Shown here in pieces: positions 12,549 through 23,090 of a stretch of 64,000 nt of DNA. This DNA is from Rotaria macrura (Eukaryota; Rotifera; Eurotatoria; Philodinida; Philodinidae). Location: assembly GCA_900239685.1 (NCBI GenBank), contig OENT01000691.1, forward strand, positions 1 through 64,000, in the 5' to 3' direction. The first letter of the stretch is position 1, and each line of letters begins with the position of its first letter. The notes beneath the pieces were generated by a model. It made no database searches and was not told the DNA's origin. It saw only the letters and a list, made by a program, of their open reading frames with translations. Position numbers and translations under genes: made by a program.

Positions 12549-13540
12549 TAATCAAGTCATTAAAAGACTTTGGAAAGTGCAAAAGTCGTAAGTCAAAATT
12601 TCCTTTCTATGAACTGTACGAAAAAAGAAACAGAAAACAAACAACGTGTACAAGAACAAAGAGAAAATACAACAGCAACAGTTCTCATTACCCCCTAGAT
12701 GCCTTTCTCTTGTATGATGCAAAGGAACAATGCACGGGAACTTTCACTTTATGTTACAATAATAATCCTCTAGCCAAATTCTACGAGCTTCTATCACCTA
12801 AATGGCCTTGTGGAACTCTCATTCAAAGTTTCTGGGGATCGAGTTCATACCATGAATGTTTTCATTTATGTCTTCTAAACTGATATTCGTAGATAATTCC
12901 AGAAAGTAACATGCCATTCATAGTTTGACTACTCTAAATACCAATACCAACCTGAACCAAGAAAAAAAATATGTCATTTTGTGTTTTGTAAATAAAACAT
13001 CCTTCTTCTCATCTGCAATAGAACGGAAAATTTATGAGAATGAATAAATATATACAGTAGTTAAGTTTCTAAGAAATATAACTTACCAAGTTATTCATCT
13101 TGAATTGAAACAAAAATTGCATTGTTAAAATAAGTAATTTATCAGCTTTTTAAAGTAACATATAATGACTGCTTGGTTTCGATTTTGATTTAATTGGAAT
13201 TTAGAATATGAGATGTATGAATTATAGTTCACGACTGAGCTATCATATGTAACTCAGTATGCTTGTGATATTGATATGAGCACTATATTTGTGTTTTTCG
13301 GTCTTCGCTTTTAGCAGATTAAAATCTTTTTGAAATAGATCTAAAGGTGAAACTAAGAAAGCGAATGTTGTTGTTCAAAAATCGAGTGTAAAGTCTATTA
13401 TGTAGTTATCTGTTGCCATAAGTGCGTCTTCGTCTTTAACACAGATTTCGCACAGTCCAACAGTATCGTGGTGGCGAAAATACACCAAAGATAACACTTC
13501 CAAACAGTAACTTCATGAGTTGTAAACTTTTCTAATTGAA
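12549..13540. other. Intergenic, nothing recognised
   Basis: AT-rich sequence downstream of the RING gene, with no supportable gene, RNA or element. Confidence 0.5.
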
Positions 13541-13544
13541 GAAC

Positions 13545-13704
13545 CAGAGATGCCAACAGGCCACTTTTTTCCGGCCTGGCCTGGCCTGTGGCCTGGCCTG
13601 GTCTAGTCTGACTCAGCCTGGGGGCCAGAGCGCTGTGGACTGGCTGGCTACTTGGCCTGGCCTGGCCTGGCCTGCAGGCCAAACCAGGCCAAGTGATATT
13701 TCTG
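13545..13704. repeat. GGCCTGGCC minisatellite, possible eroded hAT-like end
   Basis: A GC-rich array of CCTGG and its complement spans about 13568-13690, in strong contrast to the AT-rich surroundings, and can fold back on itself. It starts CAGAGATGC at 13545, the same tip as the hAT-like element at 651, and ends with a weaker inverted match finishing in TTTCTG near 13704. No 8-bp duplication flanks it. Open frames across it encode only repeat peptide. Confidence 0.5.
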
Positions 13705-13936
13705 ATTTTTCAACTTGATGTATAATTTCAGTTTCAATAATTTAAATTATTTTCATGAAGATAACAAATAACCAGTTCTTACACAAAATAGGAAATTATA
13801 ACAAAGAGACAATCATCATAAATATTTTTCATGAGAGAAATACTTGAATTATTGAGATTTTTTCATAATATCATCAGTTTTTCACATAGTCGAAAGATAT
13901 TTTAACACAATAATAAAAACAATATATACTTATACT

Positions 13937-14214
13937 CAGGTCGAACGATGCGGTCCATATACGCCCCGTATACAGGCCGTATATCGGACACAGAATTACG
14001 GACCCTACCATCATTAAAATANGCCGTTTTACGGCCGTGTACCGTGACAATACGGCCCCGTATTACTGTGCTCCCTAACGGCACCGTATACTGCGCCGTA
14101 TTGCCACAGTGTACGGTCGTAAAACGGCCTATATCAATGATGGTACGGTCCGTAATTCTGCGCCCGATATACTGCCCGTATACGGGGCGTATATGGACCG
14201 TATCGTTCGACCTG
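13937..14214. mobile_element. Foldback MITE with near-full-length inverted repeats
   Basis: The 278-bp segment is almost wholly palindromic. The left half starts CAGGTCGAACGATGCGG and the right half, read in reverse complement, CAGGTCGAACGATACGG; the match continues for well over 100 bases with scattered differences, through CCGTATAC- and ACGGCC-rich stretches. It has no coding capacity. I could not find a convincing target-site duplication, so the superfamily is open. The open frames on both strands are repeat-derived. One base (14023) is ambiguous. Confidence 0.82.
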
Positions 14215-14363
14215 GGTAGGAACACGATCAACAGTTAAAAGAATCTAATGTTTCAAGATGGTTACTGCCCAGGCAGACAAACATTTGGAAAAACTCGTTT
14301 AAACGCTCAATCGGGAACGCCGATTGTGAGTCCCTAACGCTCATTAAAAAAACGCAAGAAACA

Positions 14364-14537
14364 CGTTTTTTATGCAGAATTTTCACTTTGGGAGCGTGAA
14401 AACGGATAAAAACTTTAATTCTGATGGTTTAAACGCATTGGCTTTTAAGTTGTCGAATAATTGTTCGTTTTAACGCTCAGGTCTAGAATTTTTATCCGTT
14501 TTCACGCTCCGAAAATAAGAATTTTGCATAAAAAACG
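14364..14537. repeat. Imperfect inverted repeat with AACGC words
   Basis: A left arm from 14364 (CGTTTTTTATGC, then GAGCGTGAAAACGGATAAAA) is matched in inverse orientation by a right arm ending about 14537. The arms are roughly 50-60 bases, separated by about 60. It abuts the perfect hairpin at 14539 and may be part of one compound element. Confidence 0.65.
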
Positions 14538-14538
14538 C

Positions 14539-14604
14539 AGAGTCGATCATGCCGTTCTATCATCCCCGTTCTCACGGGGATCATAGAACGGCATGATCGA
14601 CTCT
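14539..14604. repeat. Long hairpin, 31-bp arms and 4-base loop
   Basis: Arms 14539-14569 and 14574-14604 are complementary with one mismatch, around the loop TCTC. Each arm starts from AGAGTCGATCATGCCG at the outer end. No promoter, terminator or coding context explains it. Confidence 0.9.
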
Positions 14605-15370
14605 GTCTTCACTAAACTGGGGCATTCTTTTGAAGCTTAGGAATCCGTTGAGTCGTTTTAGGTTGCAGCTTGATCGTAGTTTGTCATGTGAAGAGATGCA
14701 GCTCTTTTTTCATGTAATGGAGAAGTTGATGCTGTTTATTTTTTGTTTTCTGCGATATCTTTCTAGGTCTTTTGCTGCTTGATATTTATGCGTGTTGTGG
14801 CTCGTTCTTCGTGCGTTGGGGGTTTCAATCGAAAGCGTACTATCGTGTCCCACTTTTCAGCACTTCTTACATTAGGGATGAACTAGTTGTATTTTTGTGT
14901 TGTGTGCTGTTTGTTCAAAGTTTGTAGCTACGGCGGATCATTCAGCGGTATGCTAACGACTGTATTTTATTTGGCGTTTGTCATTTTTAGAATATCATTC
15001 AGCTGGTTTTGGGTGTGAATTTTCTGTTGTCATGTGGCGTTTTGATTAGTTTTATCATTCCGGGTTATTTTTGAAAAAAATTAAAGCATATCTATGCTTC
15101 ACGGTTTTCGCTAGAATCACGGTTGTTACTTTTTGAAATACAATATGTTACACAATTAGATATTTCGCTTTAACTGCTATAGTTTTTTAGATGTTCTTCG
15201 AAACAAACTGGCCAAGAATTCATAGAACGTGTATGACACTTTATTAAATGATAATAACAACAAAGATTTTAGACACACTCATTCAAATAATTATTGCACA
15301 CAAATATTTTTATATTTCTTATAGATATCAAGAGTAAAGTACCTTAGTTATGCAAAGTAGGTTAGTAGCG

Positions 15371-15742
15371 TAAACCCCCTATAGTAGAAGACCCCCCTCG
15401 AGAAAAATTTCTTCCGACGCAATAGAAGACCCCCTTTAATTAATTAATTTTTTGGAAATGATGGACTTGAATTAGTGTTTTTCCATCAAAATATGCTTGA
15501 TTTTTAGGGCTTTCAGTTGGAAATATTAAGAGAATGTGTTCATAATGATAATGACACCCTTAAAGTCTTGAAAATCCCGATGGGAATCTGGAAAATCCCT
15601 TTAGTTTTCTAGAAAACCTTTTTAATTAAATATTGGGAAAAAATTTGGTTCTTAATAGAAGACTTCCTTGGAAAATTTTTATGCTGGAACATAACAGAAG
15701 ACCAGGGGGTCTTTTATTGTAGGGTGGGTGGGGGTGGGGTTA
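15371..15742. mobile_element. Inverted-repeat element with AGAAGACCCCC motifs
   Basis: The left end carries two direct copies of TAGAAGACCCCC (near 15384 and 15424). The right end carries the same motif in inverse orientation (GGGGGTCTTTTATT near 15705) plus another inverted TAGAAGACTTCC near 15657. C-rich on the left and G-rich on the right, it looks like a small non-autonomous DNA transposon. Its exact borders and target duplication are uncertain. Confidence 0.55.
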
Positions 15743-15749
15743 GCTGTTT

Positions 15750-18700
15750 TGTCTTCATTTCAATAAGAGAATCGATTAAGATCGACATGGCATGCTGTGT
15801 AATCCTCAACTCTCTACATTTGCTGTGGAAACGATTATTGTTTTGCTGATAGAAAACAGTACATAGAGGATGTACCAAATTCTAGAAGAAAGAAAAAGGA
15901 ACCTTCCAGTAAATGTCATCAATTTTGATTCGTTAAAACCAATCATTGTGTCCTGTCGTTTTGTCATCGAAATGGATGACATGCAATCGTCGGTACTTTT
16001 AAAACAAAAGCATCATACACATTTTTGATAAATTAGGCTCTCTAGTATCAGCAAGGCAAGATATTTTAAGTTTGTTGCATGTCTTAACTTATGAATTAAT
16101 TGGTATAAGTGTCTCAGTAGCTGAGCGAGCTGTCGCAGGTAATGCAATATTGGATGGCATTATTAATTATCGAGTGATCCGATCATAACCTAGAATACAT
16201 GCTAGGGCAGGTATTATAAACTTCAACATGCTAGTGGTTGAGCTAATATTTCTTATTGACTGATTGTCGCTATTCATGATATTACTGGAAAAAGAAAATC
16301 ACATGATTATTTAACAACAGAAAAAAGAATGTTTTTTTTAATAATCAATTTCAAGGTATTTACAAGTCTTATGTTATTCATTCTCACATCATGTGAATAA
16401 GCTGTTTCTTCTCTTACTCTCCTCCTACCCTTCAACTATTCTTAAAACTATCATGAAAGTCAGGAAAACGCTACAATCCAATGTTGTTCAATCCTTCAGT
16501 TGTATTAATTATTAGCTCTATTTATGAGATCATTTTGTCAGTGACTATTCTAAAAATCTTTGTGGCAGATAATATGACTAGAATTGAAAAATAAGGAACA
16601 AACAAAAGCGATGAACATTTAAAATGTTCATTCATGATTCCAGCCTAGAAATGTTTCATCAAGTTTTATTAATTATACGAGTGTTACATCAACTTCATCG
16701 TCTCTCATAAATATCGAAAAATAATAAATGATAACCATGTATAGAGAATAATGATTAATTAATTTATAACAAAGTGGAATGTGTAGGTTTCTTCTGTATT
16801 ATTTGAATATGATTAATGCATAGATGAGTATTAAATTCTTCTCTTTACCATTGCATGTGAGTACTCTGAAATCTGTAGAAGAATCTGCATGCTTCGAATG
16901 TCGAAGACTAGCAAATGAATAATTTGAATTAATATTGTATCCGTTTGATAGACCTAACTAATAATCAATCCTGTAAAGTATTAAGTTATTTTTTAACTGC
17001 AATTGAGTAATCTATTGAAAATGATTACCTATGTCATAATTTTTAATATGAAAAATTCTTATTAGTAGACAACTAAAATTTTTGTCATAGTCAAGTTGCG
17101 ATTTGACGTTAATCTGATCTTCTTTTGCGTTTCCCTAATGAAAATCTTCCATAAAATAATAACTGAACAGAAATGATGATCAATATATAACTCTTTGTGG
17201 AATTCAAGAGTTCAGCAGAATGCTAAAAGTTATTCTTATATTTATCGCATTATTATGCTGAAAATAAGACGATATCAATAAAAACCATCATTAGATGTCG
17301 CTTACCTAAATATAAAAAATGATGCGCAGCAAAGTCAAAGACTGTGAGACCCAAGAATGCATGACTACTTCACTCTTCACTAATGGAAATATTTCAATAC
17401 AATACTTGAATTGTGTGCATGAGTTGTTCCATGGAAGAATTGATTGAAACAAATTTCAACGACGACACTTTCTTCTGCATTGATTAGTCCTCTGACATGA
17501 GATGAAACTTCTCTTGTGAAATCTTTTCAAACCGGGAAAAAACCGGCAAATGCAAATTTCCCCGTCTAAATGATGTGCCATTTCAAACTAATATTGATCT
17601 ATTTTTACTTCATTCAGTGGCAAACAATTCTGTTTCTAAAAAGATATTAGTCATTTCTTGCCAGGAATTTCCAAGTGTGCTTTCGAACGATGCGTAAATT
17701 GTGAAAAATAATTTTCTTGCCAACGCTTATATGAAATCTAGCGTTGACGACATAGTTTCGTCTCGTGCTCAACAATTAATTTCTAGTTTTTTTCTGCACA
17801 TATTATTGTTTTAAAATGCTGTTGGTTCTTTTGTTTTTACAAAACTTTGCATACAAAGATAATTATAAGAACTCGCTTATAAAATTTACTAGGTCAAACA
17901 TAATACATCTGCTTTTGAGATTCTGCATGATTACAAACTTTCCTTCTTTATAATCATACGTAAAGACCGATTTATACTATTATCACCAGTCCTATGCACA
18001 ATAACAAAAAGAAACCCGTCAAGATTCTATATTCATCAATAACAAATGCGAATTATCTAGTACTTTTAATTTGCACTCGTTTACATAAATGAAACGGATT
18101 TATTTGTCAACATTAAAATGACAATGCTAATTCTTTGCATTCTTTGATGAAATTTCCGTTATTTACAGTTGAATTATATTCGACCACTCGAGTTGAAATA
18201 AGAATAATAGCAACTGACAATTATCGTGTGTTAATTTGTATTTGCTGCACGATTCATATTCTCATATTAGTAATAGTAATAAAATTGATCAATGATGATT
18301 GTCCGTCTTTTGAGGATTTTCGTATTATAGAATAAAAAGTGATTAGGTTTGTTATGTGATGACATTAAATTGATATAGACATGCACTATTCTGAAAATTC
18401 ATTGCTAGTAGTTTCAACTTCTATAAATGATTTAATCTTTATATGTTGCATTTTCTTGATTCAATACATGCTTTGCATCGTTTACATTCGATTATTTTTC
18501 GAAGCTGATCAAATAAGATTCTAGGTAAGAGAGTTATTTACGAAAAACTACCACAATTTCCTGATAAACTTCAATTTAGTTGAAAACTTTCATTATTATT
18601 CATCTGTACTTTTATGTCGACCTACAAGAAATGTTCATCCTACTTATAGTCAGTGTGGAATACGGCAAGTTTCGATCTGAAGTCGACATGTAGAACATGA

Positions 18701-19640
18701 AAAATTAACAATTCATTGTTAACAATAAATTTTGTAATGACATCATAATTGCAATTATTACAATAAAAAAGAAAGTTCTATGTATTTTTAGAAAATGATA
18801 TTTCTACCAATTCAACAGAATTAACACTTCACAATTATATTTTTCTTGACATATGAATAGATGATAAAATTTTTGAGCTAAGAATAGTAGCTCCTATTGC
18901 AAAATATAAGTTTTGAAAATTTAAATTTTGGTATTAGTGTTGTATGTCACATCATTTATTGGACTTCTTTATAAGACAAACGTGAAGAATGTCGAAACGA
19001 AAATCTCCGTGTACTCCATTCTACTTCATTTCCTAAATAGTCATTGACATGAATTGTGAACTCGAGTGCATCCTTTTATTCGAGTTCCCTTGCTGTCAGA
19101 TAAGGCAACAATTCTGTCATAGCGGGATAGGTGGGCGGATAAGTGTGGGTGGAACTTTAGCGTTCTTTTTTCTGCGCTTCATCTAATACAAACAGTAAGG
19201 AAAAGAAAAGGACCATAGAAAAAAAGTGAAGAAGAAACTTTGAACACAGACGCACACACGCTAGCATTAATCTAGTAGTAAGATGCATCAAGGAACGTGG
19301 GCGAAGAAGAACTAAAAAGTGCAGAGGAAAAAACGTCGATATTTCCCTCTTTTTTTCCTTTCGATAGTCTATTGCAAAGTAAGAAAAAAAACACATATTG
19401 TTTCCTCTCGATTTTTTCTTTGTCAAGGAAGCCTGAACGAGACTAGTGGAAAGTCACGAACCATGGGGTGTAGAATATTGCGATAGAATGAATAATTATG
19501 AGTACTACTAGCCAATGAGCTTTGATAAAAAAAATAAACTTTAGTTAACAGTCATAACCATTGAAAGAATAGAAGAAGTCAACCGTTTTTCTATGAAATA
19601 TCTCAATAAAATATTTCTATTTTAATAAATCAATAAATTT
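15750..19640. other. Gene-poor region
   Basis: No supportable coding exon. A weakly tRNA-like stretch lies at 16111-16190 (listed separately). The minus-strand frame at 19157-19426 is low complexity and the frame at 18135-18335 has no recognisable content. Confidence 0.45.
16111..16190 (+). other. tRNA-like stretch, possible SINE head
   Basis: TAGCTGAGCGAG near 16119 resembles an RNA polymerase III A box, and GTGATCCGATC near 16174 a decayed B box, at a workable spacing. I cannot fold a full cloverleaf or find an anticodon, so this is at best a tRNA-derived repeat. Confidence 0.2.
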
Positions 19641-19657
19641 ACTAAACTAGAACAAAG

Positions 19658-20425
19658 ATGGATGTTGGGGTGGACTGTATGCGGTTTTTCGGTATTAGAT
19701 CATACCTCGATAAATTTTATGATCGATCAAGTGATATGGAACAACAAGGAGACAACCAAAATAAGTAAGTGTTATTCGAATCAGATTCTATTAATGACGT
19801 TTGGTTTCAAAAAAAAAACGAGAGCTGTCTATGAGAAAATCATTGATTGTGAAGAAATTAGTTCTTTGTTGAAATTGACGTTTTATTTAGATATTCAATA
19901 TCATCTCAGCGTCCAAGATTTTCTAGTCGTTGGTGGAAAATAATCCTTTGGTTTGGTACATCGTTAGTTATATGTGGCTTATTTTTACTTTTAATTGGTT
20001 TCATTCTTCCACGAAAACAAATTAATGTCGACGAATTGCGTAGTAATTCTCAAGTAATCATCGTTGATCGACAGGCACTTGCGTATAATGCCAATTTGGA
20101 TACATGTCGTTTAACTGGTATATGTTTCGTTGTATTTGGAGGCATTCTATTTACATTATCATTATTAATGCCAACTTTTTGTCACATGTGGTGTGCTACG
20201 GGAGATGCAAATGATGAAACAGATCCTTTAAAAGTATTTCAATAATGTCTATTATAAAGACTCAATATTTGTCTTTTATATTTATAGTTGAAAATGGAAG
20301 CGTCGTCAAGTGGCGAACAGGCAACTTCGGTTATAAGCAGTGTACCGAAATCAATCCAACCGAATTATCGTAAAAATGAATCGAGAATAACAACTCAAGG
20401 AATCGTACCAATCTCATCGTCATGA
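19658..20425 (+). CDS. Neurensin-like two-pass membrane protein
   Basis: Three exons (19658-19764, 19891-20233, 20288-20425) join in frame to 195 residues, close to what I recall for vertebrate neurensin-1. The N-terminal FGIRSYLDKFYDR matches the conserved F-G-V-R-S-Y-L motif of neurensins. Two hydrophobic segments follow (about residues 53-75, LWFGTSLVICGLFLLLIGF, and 108-130, LTGICFVVFGGILFTLSLLM). Between them is the family signature V-D-x-x-A-x-x-x-N-x-x-L-D-x-C. Neurensins are vesicle membrane proteins of neurons, so a role in vesicle transport is likely by homology. The C-terminus is Ser-rich and unlike the vertebrate tail. AATAAA lies at 20525. The two introns are 126 and 54 bp. Confidence 0.88.
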
Positions 20426-21007
20426 TTTTATTTTCGTTGTTTTATTTTTGTTTTTCGTGAAATATTTATTCGAATATGTCTTAAATGAATGTGTAAGGAT
20501 ACATCGATATGGTATTATCTATTGAATAAAATTTATCTTTGTGTTGTCACGAGAAAACTTCCTTTTCCCATTATTAGAAATTCATGATAATACTTCATTT
20601 TTAAGAATAAACAAGAACGCTCTCATGAATAGAATAAAGAATGTTTGTATTGGTTCTTTTTGTCACCATTTAGCTTTCTTTTCAACCTCTCTATCGCGTC
20701 ACACAACTTATGGCATAGAGTTTTTTTAAATCGATTCGTCTCAGTATTTTTCTTCGATTCAATTCATTGTCTATGATTACAAAAGTAATTACATGAAATT
20801 CCACAGTTTACCATTGAAAAAAAGATGATTTATTTTTGTCGTTTTTTTTATGTATTACTAAGCATGATTTTCACCTTCACTTGTTTTACATTTTGTGCTC
20901 TCTATTTCGTTTTTGTTCGTAGTTGACTTAAGACATAAATAGATCTTGTTCAAAGGGCTTTCTTTTTAAATAATACTTTAGAATTTAACTAATCGCTCGT
21001 ACAAACA

Positions 21008-22941
21008 ATGCCCGTTCCCAGATCGAAAAAACGTGATACTAAATTGTACGATCTACTTGAAGTTTCACCTGACGCAACAACTTCTCAAATTGCAAAAGTA
21101 AATTATTACTCATTACTGTTACCATTCAATTATGAATTTTCGATTAGGCTTACAAAGCAGCTGCTATGAAATATCATCCAGGTAATTTTGTTAGATTCAT
21201 TTCTACTAGCACAATAAATTGAAATTACATTTAGATAGAGATCCTGATGCACCACCAGAAAAATTCAAAGAAATTTCAGCTGCCTATGATGTTTTAAAAG
21301 ATGAACATAAGAAAGATATTTATGATCGCTATGGACTTGAAGGTCTTAAAGAAGGAGTCGGTTCAGAGAGTAATGGTTTTGTTTTATTTTGCTTATCTGT
21401 TTTGGTTTTTTTTTCATATTTAAAATTTGATTTTATTAAAACAGGTGCAACTAGTCTATTTGACTTACTTGTTGGTGGATCAAATAGACATCATCGTAAT
21501 CATCATCATCATCATCATCATGTCTCACCAAAAGGTGAATCTAAAACAATTCCATTAAAGTATGTACGCCCAAATTCTCACCAATGATATCTTGTTAAAG
21601 AAGAATCTGTCTTTTCTATTTAAGAGTTAGCCTAGAAACTTTATATAATGGTGAAACAAAGTCAGTACAGTTTACACGTAAGATAACATGTAAACAATGT
21701 AACGGGTACTAGAGAAAGATTTTCTGTTCTAATTAAATCGTTCACTTCATAAATAGGTCTGGTTGTAAAGAAGGTAAAAAACGAATTCATTGCCGCGCTT
21801 GTCATGGTCAAGGTAAATAAATATAGACACTATTTCGTAATATGATTGAAAGCGTTCGTTTAATAATTAGGTATTCGTGTGGGAGTATCTCGAATGGGAC
21901 CATTAACGTTTCAGCAACCAATTCAATGTCGTGAATGTGACGGAGAAGGTTAACTTTAAAAACAAAAAAAAAGGACGAAAGTTTATTGACTGATTGGTCT
22001 TTTTTCTATTGTCGAACAGGAGAAACGGTTGCGCACAAAGATAAATGTCACGTATGTCACGGAAACAAAATCGTCGAAGAAAAAAAATCTCTTGACGTTG
22101 TTATTTTACCAGGATATTCGAGTGGGAAAAAGATTAAATTTCGTGGAGAAAACGATCAAATAGTAGATATTGAACATGATTCATTTATTAAAAGAAATGC
22201 ATATGTTCGATTTTTAGTCTGGAATCGAACCGGGTGATATTTTTATTTTCATTGAACAAGAAAAACATTCAGTATTTGAACGTATTAATGAAAATGATCT
22301 TTTCATTAAAATGAAAATCAACTTAAATGAATCATTAACGGGTTTTAAACGAACTATTCAACATCTTGATGGACGACATGTACTTATTCAACATCCATCT
22401 GATAATCCTATTACTCCAAGTTTGTTATTTAGTAATGTTCTCAATGAAAAGAATAAGAAATTTTCTCCTGAAAATAGATTCAACGAAAAAACTTTCAAAT
22501 CAAGGTATGATCAGTATGGAAACTCATCATACAGGTGACTTAATCATTCAATTCGATGTGGAATTTCCACCAATTAATTTCTTTCAACAATCCAGTATTA
22601 TTCATGTACTGAGGAAATAGAACGAGAAAAATTTGGTTGAAAACATTAATTTTCTTTTTCTAATTCAGAAATTAGAAAGTATATTACCCTCGAAACCAGA
22701 ATTAAATGTACCATCAGGAGTTAATCTTGATGAAACTTCGTCAATGGTTGATCATCATAAAGATTTTCGTACACATGAGCATCGTGCGCATAATACGATT
22801 CATGGTAGTAATGACGAGAATGATGATGATGATGACGATGATGATCAATATGTTGACGAAGATGATGACGAAGATGATAACGATGACGATGATGACGACG
22901 AAGATGGTCAACCTCAAGTTCATTCTTGTAATACCCATTGA
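21008..22941 (+). CDS. Class A DnaJ/Hsp40 co-chaperone, diverged paralogue 1
   Basis: Eleven exons (21008-21097, 21148-21181, 21235-21369, 21445-21559, 21625-21705, 21757-21812, 21871-21948, 22020-22162, 22218-22419, 22478-22605, 22669-22941) give 444 residues. A J domain (about 9-75, HPD at 40-42) stimulates Hsp70 ATPase. Then come a CxxCxGxG zinc-binding region (CKQCNGSG, CRACHGQG, CRECDGEG, CHVCHGNK) and C-terminal substrate-binding beta domains (THHTGDLIIQFDVEFP). Unusual points: the Gly/Phe linker is nearly absent and replaced by a seven-His run, and the tail is an Asp run (over 30 acidic residues). The last four residues are C-N-T-H, only weakly like a CaaX box. The gene lies 149 bp before a second DnaJ gene. 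AATAAA is at 23009. Confidence 0.9.
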
Positions 22942-23049
22942 AGGAAGAAAAAAAAGATTTCATTTTTTGTGATTTAGTTTCTTAATACTACGAAAAAAAT
23001 TTTAATTGAATAAAAACAAGAAAAAAAAAGATATCAACGTTTTCACATG

Positions 23050-23057
23050 TTTTCTAG
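23050..23057 (+). promoter_or_regulatory. Splice acceptor upstream of the second DnaJ gene
   Basis: TTTTCTAG ends at 23057, 33 bases before the ATG at 23091 and 43 bases after the AATAAA of the preceding gene. With so little room between the two genes, a trans-splicing acceptor, perhaps for a two-gene transcript, is a reasonable reading. Confidence 0.45.
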
Positions 23058-23090
23058 ATTGCCATAGGAATTCAAGTACCGTAGATTATT

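Noticed and set aside
13398-13718. Open frames across the GGCCTGG array
   Set aside because: Composition follows from the repeat (Gly/Pro/Ala/Trp periodicity) on both strands.
13902-14238. Open frames on both strands across the palindrome
   Set aside because: Mirror images of the same inverted repeat; not genes.
18135-18335. 66-codon frame with a hydrophobic middle
   Set aside because: Random-looking composition in AT-rich DNA, no flanking exon or signal.
19157-19426. Minus-strand 89-codon frame rich in Phe/Leu/Lys
   Set aside because: Derived from A- and T-runs; would lie just upstream of the neurensin-like gene without promoter or poly(A) support.
22706-22972. Met- and His-rich frames overlapping the Asp run of the first DnaJ gene
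   Set aside because: They are shifted or antisense readings of the GAT/GAC repeat that encodes the acidic tail.
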